From Clostridium sp. AM49-4BH (GTDB taxonomy: Bacteria; Bacillota; Clostridia; Lachnospirales; Lachnospiraceae): a stretch of 64,000 nucleotides of DNA. Location of the stretch: contig NZ_QUFB01000003.1 of assembly GCF_003478335.1 (NCBI RefSeq), positions 49,450-113,449 of the forward strand, in the 5' to 3' direction. The position numbers were made by a program, and so were the translations under genes. Positions 1 to 9,045 of this stretch are shown piece after piece (the stretch's first letter is position 1; every line of letters starts with the position of its first letter). The notes under the pieces are model-generated. The model did not search any database, was not told the DNA's origin, and saw nothing but the letters and a program-made list of their open reading frames with translations.

Positions 1-1
1 C

Positions 2-142
2 CTTGCCAAAGTTGAAATCACTACTGCCGGCGGAGACGTAACGATCAAATTTCTTGAAAAAGATAAAGCAGAACATATTGCTGACAGCTTGAAACAGCGC
101 ATTAACGAAATCGTAGAGGAGGAACGTGCTAATGGACAATAA
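2..142 (+). CDS. C-terminal end of a YdbS-like bacterial PH-domain protein (partial)
   Basis: Only the last 46 codons are inside the window; the frame is open from base 2 and stops with TAA at 140-142. The visible peptide (AKVEITTAGGDVTIKF..., then an acidic tail ending in EERANGQ) resembles the closing strand of a bacterial PH (bPH_2) domain as found in YdbS, where a Thr-Ala-Gly-Gly turn is common. The stop overlaps the start of the next gene by 11 bases, which fits the known ydbS-ydbT pairing in Bacillus and relatives. The function of the family is poorly known; B. subtilis YdbS/YdbT are linked to resistance to certain bacteriocins. Family assignment rests mainly on context. Confidence 0.65.
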   Translation, partial: LAKVEITTAGGDVTIKFLEKDKAEHIADSLKQRINEIVEEERANGQ

Positions 143-1883
143 GTTTCGAAATCACCCGTCTCTAATGTTAGAGCAGCTTGGTGTATTCGGTGTCATTATT
201 ATCACATTTTTAATATCCTCCCTGGATGATCTTGACGAAATACTGGGCGATATCAAAAATTCTGATAGCACCACACTGCTTATCGTCATATTAGTAATCC
301 TTGCTGTGATACTATTTCGACTGGCAGTTAACACCATTGTTTGGTATAAGACTTGGATCACGGTAGATGAAACCAGTATCACGATTACGAAAAATACCAT
401 TTTTCGTTCTGTAAATACGATTGGCCTGCGCAATATTTCCAATATCAACATCGAGCGTAATCTATTGGAACGCATTCTCGGCACCAGTACGGTTAAGATC
501 GATACCGAAAGCCGAAGTACCGCCGATACTACAGACGTCACCATTTTGCTTCGCAAAGACAAAGCCGAGGCACTTAGAGAGAGACTCTTAGCGGGGGCAA
601 CCGCTGCCAAACATACGCAAACTATAGCTGCCAACGAACAGCTTGATGGAACCGCAGGGGCTGCTGCTTCTGTCCCAAATAACGGTCAGACGAGCGATCC
701 TACTTCCGTCCAAAACGACGGTCAGATAAGTGATCCTACTTCTGTCCCAAATAACGATCAGATAAGCAGAGCCACTTCCGTCCAAAATAGTGGGCAGATG
801 AGTACTGTTTCTTCTGTCCCAGATAACGGACAAGTAACCTCAGCAAATGCTGCTCCAAACAGCAGACAGGTATTATCCGAAGTAGCTTACAATACCAAGC
901 AAGTGCTTACCCACTGTGTTTACAGTGCTTCTATTATAAGTCTGCTCGTATGCCTTGCCGCTCTGATCGCCATTATTGCTTTTTTCTTAAAAATGGTTGT
1001 TTTCGGCAATCACAGCATCGGTTCCTTGATCCAAATGATCCCAACTGCATTAGGTGGAATCGTTGTCATTGGCTCCTTTGTCTATGCAGCACTGCGTAGT
1101 CTGATCGGTGATTTCTTCCGCTATTACAGCTTCCGGATCAAACGTATGCCGGATCATCTGCATATGGAATTTGGTCTGTTCAAACGCACCAGCTATGAAA
1201 TTCCAATCAAACGCATCAGTTCGATCATCGTACAGCGTCCGGTATTTAGCCGTATTTCAAAGCGATGCTTTGTCGATATTATAAATATCGGTATGGGCGA
1301 TGAAAAAGAAGAAAACACGCGTTTACTGCTCTCTATCCCAGAGAAACACTTACCTGAATTACTGCATCGTCTGCTTCCGGAATTCGATGCTTATTTCACC
1401 GAAAGTGATACTGCACCGATCCGTCCACCGAAAGCGATCTGGTGGAAAAAGATCATCGATTCTGCCAAACTGCTTGTATTTTTAGCAATTGGGTGGACTC
1501 TTATGATTACAGTCTTTGGCGTAACCGGTCTACCGGCAGTCCTGGGCTGTATCGGCTCTTTCGTGCTAGCAATGTTGATATATCTGATCGGCTGTTATGG
1601 CACTTACAAAGCCAACAAATTGCAGCTTCGTGAGAATTACATTGCAATAACAAACGGAATGTTTGCTTCCTCTACACAATTTATTGATTATCACAAAATA
1701 CAATATATAGAATTGCAGCAGACTCCGGTAGAACGCCTGCTGCATCTCCAGCACGGGATCGTCTATATCCTCGCCGGAGCGATGAATAGCTTTACCGGCA
1801 TTCCATGCTTTGCAAAGGAACAGATTGATCCTATCGTACAGCTCTTCTTGGAAGATAGCTGCAACCGCAGAAAAAAATCATAG
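132..1883 (+). CDS. YdbT-like membrane protein with repeated bacterial PH domains
   Basis: The protein has 583 residues from ATG 132, chosen because an AGAGGAGG site lies 9 bases upstream; a GTG at 126 is too close to that site. It has two N-terminal membrane segments (about 12-32 and 47-72), a first PH-type beta domain (about 75-145), a Ser/Pro/Asn/Gln-rich linker (about 150-255), a second pair of membrane segments (about 267-322), a second PH-type domain with the motif RMPDHLHMEFGLF, a third membrane pair (about 440-490) and a third PH-type domain (about 495-575). This is the three-module layout of YdbT (COG3428-type). It forms a pair with the overlapping upstream YdbS-like gene. The linker is unusual: it is made of six 12-residue tandem repeats. 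Biochemical role is unknown; a membrane-bound scaffold is inference. Confidence 0.8.
   Translation: MDNKFRNHPSLMLEQLGVFGVIIITFLISSLDDLDEILGDIKNSDSTTLLIVILVILAVILFRLAVNTIVWYKTWITVDETSITITKNTIFRSVNTIGLRNISNINIERNLLERILGTSTVKIDTESRSTADTTDVTILLRKDKAEALRERLLAGATAAKHTQTIAANEQLDGTAGAAASVPNNGQTSDPTSVQNDGQISDPTSVPNNDQISRATSVQNSGQMSTVSSVPDNGQVTSANAAPNSRQVLSEVAYNTKQVLTHCVYSASIISLLVCLAALIAIIAFFLKMVVFGNHSIGSLIQMIPTALGGIVVIGSFVYAALRSLIGDFFRYYSFRIKRMPDHLHMEFGLFKRTSYEIPIKRISSIIVQRPVFSRISKRCFVDIINIGMGDEKEENTRLLLSIPEKHLPELLHRLLPEFDAYFTESDTAPIRPPKAIWWKKIIDSAKLLVFLAIGWTLMITVFGVTGLPAVLGCIGSFVLAMLIYLIGCYGTYKANKLQLRENYIAITNGMFASSTQFIDYHKIQYIELQQTPVERLLHLQHGIVYILAGAMNSFTGIPCFAKEQIDPIVQLFLEDSCNRRKKS
669..884 (+). repeat. 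Six in-frame 36-base tandem repeats in the YdbT-like gene
   Basis: Six consecutive 36-base units encode variants of a 12-residue peptide of the form SVPNNGQTSDPT (for example SVQNDGQISDPT, SVPDNGQVTSAN). Units 1-5 are clearly related; unit 6 (AAPNSRQVLSEV) is degenerate. They fill the cytoplasmic linker between the first PH-type domain and the second membrane pair, and keep the reading frame. Confidence 0.85.
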
Positions 1884-1888
1884 TAACG

Positions 1889-1989
1889 CTAACTTCACAT
1901 ACCAAACCTTACTGACAGCCTACATATTGCTTATTATGTCAGTAATAAGCAATATATGGCTGGATAGTAGTTGAGAAATACGAAGTTAG
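1889..1989. repeat. Palindromic MITE-related intergenic repeat
   Basis: The element runs from AACTTCACATACC (1891-1903) through the hairpin arms ACATATTGCTTATTA and TAATAAGCAATATATG (1922-1956) to GAAGTT (1982-1987). The left half matches the reverse complement of the right end of the repeat at 46618-46842, including an identical 18-base spacing between the AACTTC-CATACC end and the ACATATTGCTTATTATGTCA block. The central hairpin may also end transcription of the upstream gene, though no good T-tract follows. Confidence 0.7.
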
Positions 1990-2033
1990 AATAGAAAATT
2001 AAAAGCCGTGGATACAGAAAGGAGAGGTTCGCC

Positions 2034-2522
2034 TTGGAATATACTCACGTTGTACATGAATTTGCCCCTGTATACGATGCAGATTCTACCGTATTGATCT
2101 TAGGATCCTTTCCATCGGTAAAATCAAGAGAACAGCAATTTTATTACGGGCATCCGCGCAACCGCTTTTGGAAAGTGATCGCTGAATTATGCAATGAGCC
2201 TGTCCCGGAAAGTATCGCGGACAAAAAGGCTCTATTGCACAGACACCATATCGCACTCTGGGACGTGATCGCCGAGTGCGATATCAAAGGGTCTAGTGAC
2301 AGTTCTATTCGGAATGTGATCCCCAATGATATTCCTAAGATCATAACCCGCTCCTCCATAACCGCTGTCTATGCCAATGGACGCAAAGCATACGACCTAT
2401 ACCAAAAATATGTGTATGATAATACGGGGCTGCCAATCGCACTACTACCATCGACCAGCCCCGCTAATGCAGCTTGCTCTTTTACACAGTTACTAAATAC
2501 TTGGAACCGTATTCTAAACTAA
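2034..2522 (+). CDS. DNA-deoxyinosine / uracil-DNA glycosylase family protein
   Basis: This 162-residue protein belongs to the uracil-DNA glycosylase superfamily, best fitting family 6 (hypoxanthine-DNA glycosylase). It would excise deaminated bases in DNA as the first step of base excision repair in the cytoplasm. Visible motifs are LGSFPS (residues about 23-28, the GSFP active-site loop), YYGHPRNRFW (about 37-46) and LPSTSPANA (about 137-145), all characteristic of this group. Length fits the family (about 160-180). Start: TTG at 2034, preceded by AAAGGAGAGG with good spacing; there is no in-frame ATG nearby that keeps the GSFP motif at its usual distance. The gene stands alone, with about 150 bases upstream holding the palindromic repeat and about 240 bases downstream in which I see no gene. 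Confidence 0.82.
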   Translation: MEYTHVVHEFAPVYDADSTVLILGSFPSVKSREQQFYYGHPRNRFWKVIAELCNEPVPESIADKKALLHRHHIALWDVIAECDIKGSSDSSIRNVIPNDIPKIITRSSITAVYANGRKAYDLYQKYVYDNTGLPIALLPSTSPANAACSFTQLLNTWNRILN

Positions 2523-2762
2523 TCTAACTTTTTATTCACTGTTTCGATTTATTCCATCCCATACCCCTTTCTGATGCAGCAAATATCTGCCATCGAAAAT
2601 ATTCATCATTGCTATTACTACATGTATACAAGCATATTGGCTTACACTTTTCTTGCATTCTTTTTTACAATTTCTTTGGCACTTTTGACGGTTCTATTGA
2701 TTGTGACGGCAATCTGGTTTATTATAATAGCTAGAACATTTTGAAAAGGATACATAATACAT

Positions 2763-3662
2763 ATGAGTAATTATATTGAAACTGCATTCATGCAGCAGCG
2801 AACAGATTTCATGAAAACATTGCCGGATCGCCGTAAGCGTTTTTCCATCCCCGACGGCGTGGACATGTATCTTGATATCGAATATGTGAACGATCAGAAC
2901 GAAGCACACCGATTGGATGTATTTCGACCTTCTGAATCGCCGGACAAAGAGCTTCCGATCATTTTCAATGTGCATGGCGGCGGCCTGATCATGGGATGCA
3001 AAGAGTTCAACCGTTACTTTTGTGCCAGATTATGCAAACTTGGCTATGTCGTGTTTAGCATCGAATACCGTCTCGTCCCGGAATATACCTTCTATCATCA
3101 GTGCACGGATTTCTTTCAGGCGCTGCGGTATGTTCAAGACTACGGTAATCTTTATTATGGTAAAACTGACGAGATCTATGGTGTCGGAGACAGCGGGGGA
3201 GCCATGTTATTAACCTACTGTGCTGCCATGCAGAACAACGCCGAAATGGCTGCTGCCGCGCAAGTGTCTGTATGCCCTGCACCACTTCAGGCACTGGGGC
3301 TGATCAGCGGTATGTTTTACACCAACCGCTTTGACCAGATTGGCTTGTCTTTACCAAAATATTTATATGGCACGGATTATAAACAAAGTGATTTTGCGCC
3401 GTATGTGAATCCAACCTATCAGAAATTAGTACAAGCACTGCCGCCTTGTCTGCTGGTAACAAGTAAGAACGATAATTTACATCATTACACCACGAAGTTT
3501 GAGAAGGCATTGACAAAATACAATATGCCACACCGCCTGCTTGACTTTCCAAAAAACAAACAACTTACACACGCTTTTAGTGTATTTGAACCTTTCCTGC
3601 CGGAAAGCACGCAGACGATTCAGGCAATTGCAGAGTATTTTGCCGAAATACATGAGCAGTGA
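2763..3662 (+). CDS. Alpha/beta hydrolase, acetyl-esterase/lipase type (HSL family)
   Basis: The product is a 299-residue cytoplasmic esterase without signal peptide. It shows the oxyanion-hole motif HGGGL (about residues 70-74), the nucleophile elbow GDSGG (about 143-147), a catalytic Asp candidate in SKNDNLHHY (about 238) and His in LTHAFSVF (about 269). This order is that of alpha/beta hydrolase fold-3 enzymes, which cleave short acyl esters. The nucleophile motif is GDSGG where most relatives have GDSAGG. The start at ATG 2763 follows an AAAAGGA about 13 bases upstream, a rather long spacing. It is followed closely by the chemoreceptor gene, but no functional link is evident. Substrate is unknown. 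Confidence 0.82.
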   Translation: MSNYIETAFMQQRTDFMKTLPDRRKRFSIPDGVDMYLDIEYVNDQNEAHRLDVFRPSESPDKELPIIFNVHGGGLIMGCKEFNRYFCARLCKLGYVVFSIEYRLVPEYTFYHQCTDFFQALRYVQDYGNLYYGKTDEIYGVGDSGGAMLLTYCAAMQNNAEMAAAAQVSVCPAPLQALGLISGMFYTNRFDQIGLSLPKYLYGTDYKQSDFAPYVNPTYQKLVQALPPCLLVTSKNDNLHHYTTKFEKALTKYNMPHRLLDFPKNKQLTHAFSVFEPFLPESTQTIQAIAEYFAEIHEQ

Positions 3663-3706
3663 ATCGCAAAATAACAATATATGAAAGAACTATGAGGTTA
3701 ACGATT

Positions 3707-5172
3707 ATGAATTATGACGAAAACATTTTTAAGGAAAAGGCGAACCGCAAAGCACGCAAGATATGGCTGATCTTTGCGCTATTATTATCGGCTAATTACG
3801 GCAGTGACGTTGCTAACGGCCTTCAAAAAGCAGATTATTATATCATCTTTTTGATCCTGTGCTGGCTGCCGATCATCCTTGGCGAGATATTACTACGTGT
3901 CAAAGGGTTTACAACGGATATTTATAAGTATGATCTGGTGATCGGCTATGGTATCTTTTATACTTTTGTTGTAAGTACCACCGCTTCTCCCATCGCCTTT
4001 ACTTATATCCTGCCGGTGACGAGCCTGCTGGTTCTCTACAAAAACAGGCGTTTCATGATAAATTGCGGCATTGCGAATTCCATCATTATTATCGGCAGTG
4101 CTGTATATCGTTACATGAACGGGTTTAATTCGGCTACAAATGTAAAAGACTATCAATTACAATTATCCTGTATTATTTTATGTTATATCTGCTATGTCAT
4201 GTCCATCAAGCACCTGAATGAGTCTGATGGTGCCATGACAGACAGCATCAAAGCGGATCTAACCCGTGTTATTACAACAGTAGAACAGGTGAAACAGGCA
4301 AGTAACTCCATTATGGATGGCGTCACGGTCGTTCGAGAACTTGCTTCAGAGAACACACACGGAGCCGGAATCGTTGCACGAAGCATGCAGCAAGTCGAAG
4401 AAAATAATCTTCACCTGACAGACACAACGGCTTCTTCCAATGAAATGACCGCCAAGATCAAGGCTCAGGTCAATCATGTTGCTTATTTGATTGAGAAAAT
4501 GGTTCTGCTGACTGCCACTTCCGGCAAGCACACCGAAGTAAGTTCCAAAGATCTTGACAGTCTCATTGACACAACGAACAATATGGCTGCACTATCACAG
4601 GAAATCGAAATGACTTTACAAGACTTCAAAAACGATTTTGCGATGGTAAAAGAGGAAACCGGAACGATCGAGGATATTTCCAGCCAAACTAACCTATTGG
4701 CATTAAACGCATCGATCGAGGCCGCCCGCGCCGGAGAAGCCGGTAAGGATTTGCCGTTGTCGCAGAACAGATCCGTACCCTCAGCACCGGTACAAAAGCT
4801 TCCTCCAGCAAGATCAGTCAGTCTTTGATGCATCTGGAAGAAACCTCTACCAAGATGATGCACACGATGGAAGAAACGTTATCATTGATCCGCATGACTC
4901 TCGACAAGGTAACAACCGCTGGTGCCAGCATTTCCAAAATATCCGAAGATACCGCACAATTGGAAGAGAATATTCAGATCATTGATACGGCAATGAAAGA
5001 TGTGGAACAATCCAATATCCAATTAGTCGACAACATGGATCAGGTATCCTCGATCATGACGAAAATGTCAAAACACATTTCCGATTCCAACGAGATCAGT
5101 CATCGTATGCTGAGCAAATATGATGAATCCGCCAATAATATCAATTCGATCGAACGGTCGTTGAATCTTTGA
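3707..5172 (+). pseudogene. Methyl-accepting chemotaxis protein, frameshifted
   Basis: Two adjacent frames together give one chemoreceptor of about 488 residues. The N-terminal part (from ATG 3707, GAGGT upstream) has five or six membrane segments and no large extracytoplasmic domain. It continues into a coiled-coil signalling domain with the hallmark hairpin tip DISSQTNLLALNASIEAARA followed by GEAGK. At 4747-4748 the sequence reads GGTAAGGATTTGCC; restoring one G (AAGGGATTT) gives the canonical continuation GKGFAVVAEQIRTLS, which then runs open to the stop at 5170-5172. As written, the first frame ends prematurely near 4828. The signalling helices would contact CheA/CheW. The stop shares one base with the ATG of the PilZ gene, so the two are probably translated together. 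A sequencing or assembly error is likely. Confidence 0.85.
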
Positions 5173-5822
5173 TGTGTGAGCTTGGTATTGGTGGTTTTAT
5201 GGGCGTTGAGGACTTACAGCCGGGCATGAAATTCACAGTGACTTTGGAGGATTCTTCAAATTATCATGGCGATATAGTAGAACGCACCGAAAATACACTG
5301 ACTGTTTCCTTGGACAATTTCCCACCAATCACTAAAACGACAGAGTGCGAATTACAGGTAACCGTCGGCAATGTATTGTACCATTGGAAACGTGCACTGA
5401 TCACGAAAGACTCGCAGATCATTATCGAGTCCCGACCTAAGATCAATAACCGCCGCAAATATCCTCGTGCAGATCTTTCCAACACCTGCAGCATCACTAT
5501 TGCTAATACGTCCGCAGACGGCATCGCACCACTACCAATCGATGCCACAATGGATAACATCAGCGCCAATGGATTTGCTTTTCTGACGAAGGATCCATTC
5601 TTTACAGATCACAAGGGGGCAGACATCCATGTTACGATCCATGATTTTGATCTGCCAAATCATAATGAATTGACCGGACATGTCATCCGATGCTCGAATA
5701 ACGAAGGGATGTATATTGTCGGCTGTCAAATGCCGGAGGACGATTTCTTCATTCGCGATTACGTCAAACAGTTATTAGCAGAACAGGCTGATGACATATC
5801 ACAAGTTGTCAGTGCGGAATAA
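5172..5822 (+). CDS. PilZ-domain c-di-GMP receptor with YcgR-type N-terminal domain
   Basis: The protein has 216 residues from ATG 5172 (TGATG overlap with the preceding stop); ATG 5199, after GGTGGTTTT, is an alternative start. The N-terminal half (GVEDLQPGMKFTV and following beta strands) resembles the YcgR/PilZN flagellar-brake domain. The C-terminal half is a PilZ domain, with the c-di-GMP binding motif RKYPR (RxxxR, about residues 97-101) and NISANG (D/NxSxxG, about 132-137). Such proteins bind cyclic di-GMP and adjust motility or surface behaviour by contacting a partner. Coupling to a chemoreceptor gene suggests that the pair senses and tunes motility; this is inference, since no flagellar genes are in the window. 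Confidence 0.85.
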   Translation: MCELGIGGFMGVEDLQPGMKFTVTLEDSSNYHGDIVERTENTLTVSLDNFPPITKTTECELQVTVGNVLYHWKRALITKDSQIIIESRPKINNRRKYPRADLSNTCSITIANTSADGIAPLPIDATMDNISANGFAFLTKDPFFTDHKGADIHVTIHDFDLPNHNELTGHVIRCSNNEGMYIVGCQMPEDDFFIRDYVKQLLAEQADDISQVVSAE

Positions 5823-5879
5823 GTGCTATCCGGCGCTAATGATAAACACGTTAGATATAATAATGCGCAAATAACCAAA

Positions 5880-5919
5880 AAGGGATCAACAAGACAATAT
5901 CCGCCTTGTTGATCCCTTG
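5880..5919 (-). terminator. Rho-independent terminator for the LRR protein gene
   Basis: An inverted repeat with arms AGGGATCAACAAG and CTTGTTGATCCCT is flanked on the low-coordinate side by a run of A, which is a T-tract on the minus strand. It lies about 85 bases past the stop of the leucine-rich protein and may also act on the converging PilZ transcript. Confidence 0.8.
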
Positions 5920-6001
5920 ATATCCAATGGTTTCAAATCAAATGGTGTAAGATCCAGTCTTCGTAATTTTTTGCAATTGGTAAGTTTAAGCTTCTTCATA
6001 C

Positions 6002-7888
6002 TTACCACATAATTACTTTTGCTTTAATCTTCTTTGCTACTGCACGTATCCACTTTTTGTCAGAACTGCGTAACTTCTTGTTAATAATAATCCGGCGCGG
6101 CGTATATTGTTTCATGACAAATTTATAACCATTGGCCAATTGCCGTTTCTTCATTGCGCTGCTCAACCGTTTCCACGCAGATATATCCACAGTCTTTACT
6201 TGATTTATATTGTATCCACCTAAGTAATGCTCATAAGTAAAAATCCCACTTTCTTCAGCATTTGTTATTGGGTCAGAGCTAAAGCGTTTATCTTGTATTT
6301 TATACTCATATCTCCAGTCCGCTTTTTTTACTTTCGGATAAACCACTTTACCAATATTACTATTATAAATCGATAAATAGAGCAGATTTTTATTGCCCTT
6401 AAAATCTAAAGATTTCGCCTTGGTTCCCCTTATCGTAACTGCATATAACTTAGGACATTTTTTGACTGACAATTTTTTCACTTTACCGCCTCGGTACTGC
6501 AGGTGTTTCAAGCTTTTACTCTTGAGTGATAAATCTGTCGTTCCGCGATTTATAATACCAAGTTCTTCAAGCTTTGTACACTTGTTGATATTACACTTGG
6601 TCGTACAATTACCAACATAAAGTTTTTTTAATTTTGTCAATCCTGATACATCTATAGACTTTATTTTAGTCCCATATAAATGTAATTCCTGCAAAGTTTT
6701 AACTCTTACATGTTTTTTGGGATTTTTAAGCCGCACTGTCTTAATAGAACCAGCGCCACTTCCATATACCGCTTTTAACTTTTTCATCATCGATAAATCA
6801 AGTGTAGTAAATTTTGTCTTTTTATAGACTTCCCGATATTTCGTGTAAAACTGCTGTCTGTCTCCCACATATAACGTTTCTAATGTATTTTTCAATGGGC
6901 TAACATCCAGTTTCTTCAACGGACAATTAATGATAGAAAGTGTGGTCAGTGTTTTGTTGGATACTTCTTTCAAATTCAAAGATGTAATATAACAATTTGA
7001 TATTGACAAACTAACAATCCCGGTATTCTTCAAAGGTGATAACATTAATTTTTTGATCGGACAATTGTCAATATCTAACACATTCAATTTTGTTTTGCGA
7101 AGAGGTGCCATATCCAATTTACTAATTTTAGTTTTTTCAATTTCCAATCGATGTATTGTTATTCCCGACAAAAAGGATAAATTCATGTCTGTTACCTTTT
7201 TACCACTAATGAATAACGTTTCAATGTCTTGAAAGCCATCTAACGTACCAGATTTTCCAACATTTGTATCATACAAATAAATGTACTTCGCCTTCGGAAA
7301 ACATTTTCCTAAAGAATAACTTTTTGTCGAGATATTTCCAGTGATATCTATTTCTTTAATGTTTGGCGCATACATTTTGCATACTACTTCTCCAGTTTTT
7401 AATATTTCATTTTCAAAAGAAATATCCAACGCTTCTAATGTATTAGATTCTCCACTAAGTTCAATTGATTTAGTTCCAAAAGAAACAATCGACAATTGCT
7501 TTACATGAGGAAAACATTGGAATAAATTAGATGCTTTATAATTCCAATATATTTCCTTTCCATTGACCTTACAGCCCAATTGCAGTCGAACTTTGGTGAT
7601 TTTTCGGAAATTCTGCATTCCTGTAAAATCTATTAAATGGCTTCCATCTACCCCATATGCAGCTGCCGTATACCAATCCCATAATGCATAATCAACTATA
7701 TTTCTTTCTTCATCAGACAAAACACCATCTTTATTGACGTCTTGTTCTTGTGCAAATTTGCGTACACATGAATCTGGAAATGTTGCTTCATCTATAGTTA
7801 CTGTTGATGCATTTGCATGAATTTCCGGTAGATACAAAATTCCCAATGTAATTATCATACATGCCAATATTGTTTTTAGTTTATTCAT
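6002..7888 (-). CDS. Secreted leucine-rich-repeat surface protein
   Basis: The product has 628 residues from ATG 7888, preceded by GGGAGGAG; an ATG 15 bases upstream overlaps that site and is rejected. The N-terminus is a signal peptide (MNKLKTILACMIITLGILYL...ANA). Next comes an EF-hand or dockerin-like calcium loop, DVNKDGVLSDEE (about residues 50-61), as seen in many clostridial LRR proteins. From about residue 85 to 540 there are irregular leucine-rich repeats with the rhythm LxxLxIxNCxIxxL. The C-terminal region (about 540-628) is basic and ends in KKWIRAVAKKIKAKVIMW. No sortase motif is present. These proteins are usually displayed at the surface for adhesion or protein contact; the ligand is unknown. 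The gene is monocistronic, with its own terminator. Confidence 0.8.
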   Translation of the reverse strand: MNKLKTILACMIITLGILYLPEIHANASTVTIDEATFPDSCVRKFAQEQDVNKDGVLSDEERNIVDYALWDWYTAAAYGVDGSHLIDFTGMQNFRKITKVRLQLGCKVNGKEIYWNYKASNLFQCFPHVKQLSIVSFGTKSIELSGESNTLEALDISFENEILKTGEVVCKMYAPNIKEIDITGNISTKSYSLGKCFPKAKYIYLYDTNVGKSGTLDGFQDIETLFISGKKVTDMNLSFLSGITIHRLEIEKTKISKLDMAPLRKTKLNVLDIDNCPIKKLMLSPLKNTGIVSLSISNCYITSLNLKEVSNKTLTTLSIINCPLKKLDVSPLKNTLETLYVGDRQQFYTKYREVYKKTKFTTLDLSMMKKLKAVYGSGAGSIKTVRLKNPKKHVRVKTLQELHLYGTKIKSIDVSGLTKLKKLYVGNCTTKCNINKCTKLEELGIINRGTTDLSLKSKSLKHLQYRGGKVKKLSVKKCPKLYAVTIRGTKAKSLDFKGNKNLLYLSIYNSNIGKVVYPKVKKADWRYEYKIQDKRFSSDPITNAEESGIFTYEHYLGGYNINQVKTVDISAWKRLSSAMKKRQLANGYKFVMKQYTPRRIIINKKLRSSDKKWIRAVAKKIKAKVIMW

Positions 7889-8069
7889 AAGATCTCCTCC
7901 CATTCTACCATCATAGCACTAAATTTCTTTGTTACATTTCCAGTACACCATACATTTCTGCTTGCGTCAACGACCTTGGGGCGATCTTAATAATTCTTAA
8001 GAATTTGGACATACTCGTTATTCTTGCGACAAAGCATCTCGTAGGATACTGCCATGTCAGATAACTTTC

Positions 8070-8118
8070 CAAAAAAATAGCCTTTTGCCTGCACAAAACA
8101 GGCAAAAGACTATTTCCT
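8070..8118 (-). terminator. Terminator of the metNIQ operon
   Basis: The arms AATAGCCTTTTGCCTG and CAGGCAAAAGACTATT form a strong hairpin with a 7-base loop. Seven A residues on the low-coordinate side give a T-tract on the minus strand, about 40 bases after the metQ stop. The rest of the 7889-8154 gap shows nothing I can name. Confidence 0.85.
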
Positions 8119-8154
8119 TATTAACAATTTCTTATGAGTTTTTAGAGGATCTGA

Positions 8155-8988
8155 TTAGCCCGCAAATGGGATAACTGCTCCATCATATTTGTCTTCGATA
8201 AACTTCTTAATCTCATCAGATTTTAATACCTTTACCAAAGCTTTGATCGCATCGCTGTTTTCATTACCTTCCTTGACACCAATGATATTTACATAAGTCT
8301 TAGCAGCCTCAGAATCGGACTTCTCATATGCTAAAGCATCTTTGCCAACGCTGTATCCTGCCTCTAATGCATAGTTACCGTTTAATACTACATAAGCAAC
8401 CTCATCTTTTACTTTGGATACCTGTGCTGCTTCAAGCTCCTGGAATTTTAATTTCTTAGGATTGTCTTTAATGTCGTTGATGGTTGCTGTCAGGCTTGCA
8501 CCGTCTTTAAGAGTCAATAAACCATTATCCTGCAAAAGTAATAATGCTCTCGCTTCGTTTGTTGTATCGTTTGGAATTGCAATGGTATCACCCTCTGCAA
8601 CATCTTCGAGCTTTGTCTTAGTTCCACCGTAAATTCCAAATGGCTCATAGTGAATATCGCCGGCATCAACGATATGAGTACCATTCTCTTTGTTAAACTG
8701 CTCCATGTATGGCTTATGTTCTACATAGTTGGCATCAAATTCTCCACTCTCTACTACGTTATTTGGCTGTACATAATCATCAAATACTGTAACTTTCAGA
8801 TCATATCCCTGTTTCTTTAAGGTCTTAGCTGCCTCTGCCAAGATCTCAGAATGTGGTGTCTGTGATGCAGCTACTGTAATTGTTTTGCTGTCTGCTTTGT
8901 TATCGTCTTTCTTTGCATTACCGCAGCCTGTTACCAAACCTGCTGCCAATGTCAACGCTAATGTCAATGCTACTACTTTCTTCTTCAT
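8155..8988 (-). CDS. metQ: D-methionine-binding lipoprotein MetQ (NlpA family)
   Basis: The product is a 277-residue substrate-binding lipoprotein of the methionine ABC importer. The start ATG 8988 is preceded by TTGGAGGAAA; an upstream in-frame ATG at 9030 lacks this. The signal peptide ends in the lipobox LVTGC (Cys22), so the mature protein is tethered to the outer face of the membrane. The body shows the NlpA/MetQ pattern: VAASQTPHSEILAEAA, VVESGEFDANYVEHKPYMEQ, and IAIPNDTTNEARALLLLQ. It is the last gene of metN-metI-metQ, 57 bases after metI, and is followed by a strong terminator. Methionine and possibly its analogues are the expected ligands. Confidence 0.93.
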   Translation of the reverse strand: MKKKVVALTLALTLAAGLVTGCGNAKKDDNKADSKTITVAASQTPHSEILAEAAKTLKKQGYDLKVTVFDDYVQPNNVVESGEFDANYVEHKPYMEQFNKENGTHIVDAGDIHYEPFGIYGGTKTKLEDVAEGDTIAIPNDTTNEARALLLLQDNGLLTLKDGASLTATINDIKDNPKKLKFQELEAAQVSKVKDEVAYVVLNGNYALEAGYSVGKDALAYEKSDSEAAKTYVNIIGVKEGNENSDAIKALVKVLKSDEIKKFIEDKYDGAVIPFAG

Positions 8989-9045
8989 AATTAAATTTCC
9001 TCCAATTCTTTTTGTGTTCCAATCTTTCAATACGAAAGCTGGTAT

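Noticed and set aside
126-131. GTG start for the YdbT-like gene
   Set aside because: It lies only 3 bases after the AGAGGAGG site; ATG 132 has normal spacing.
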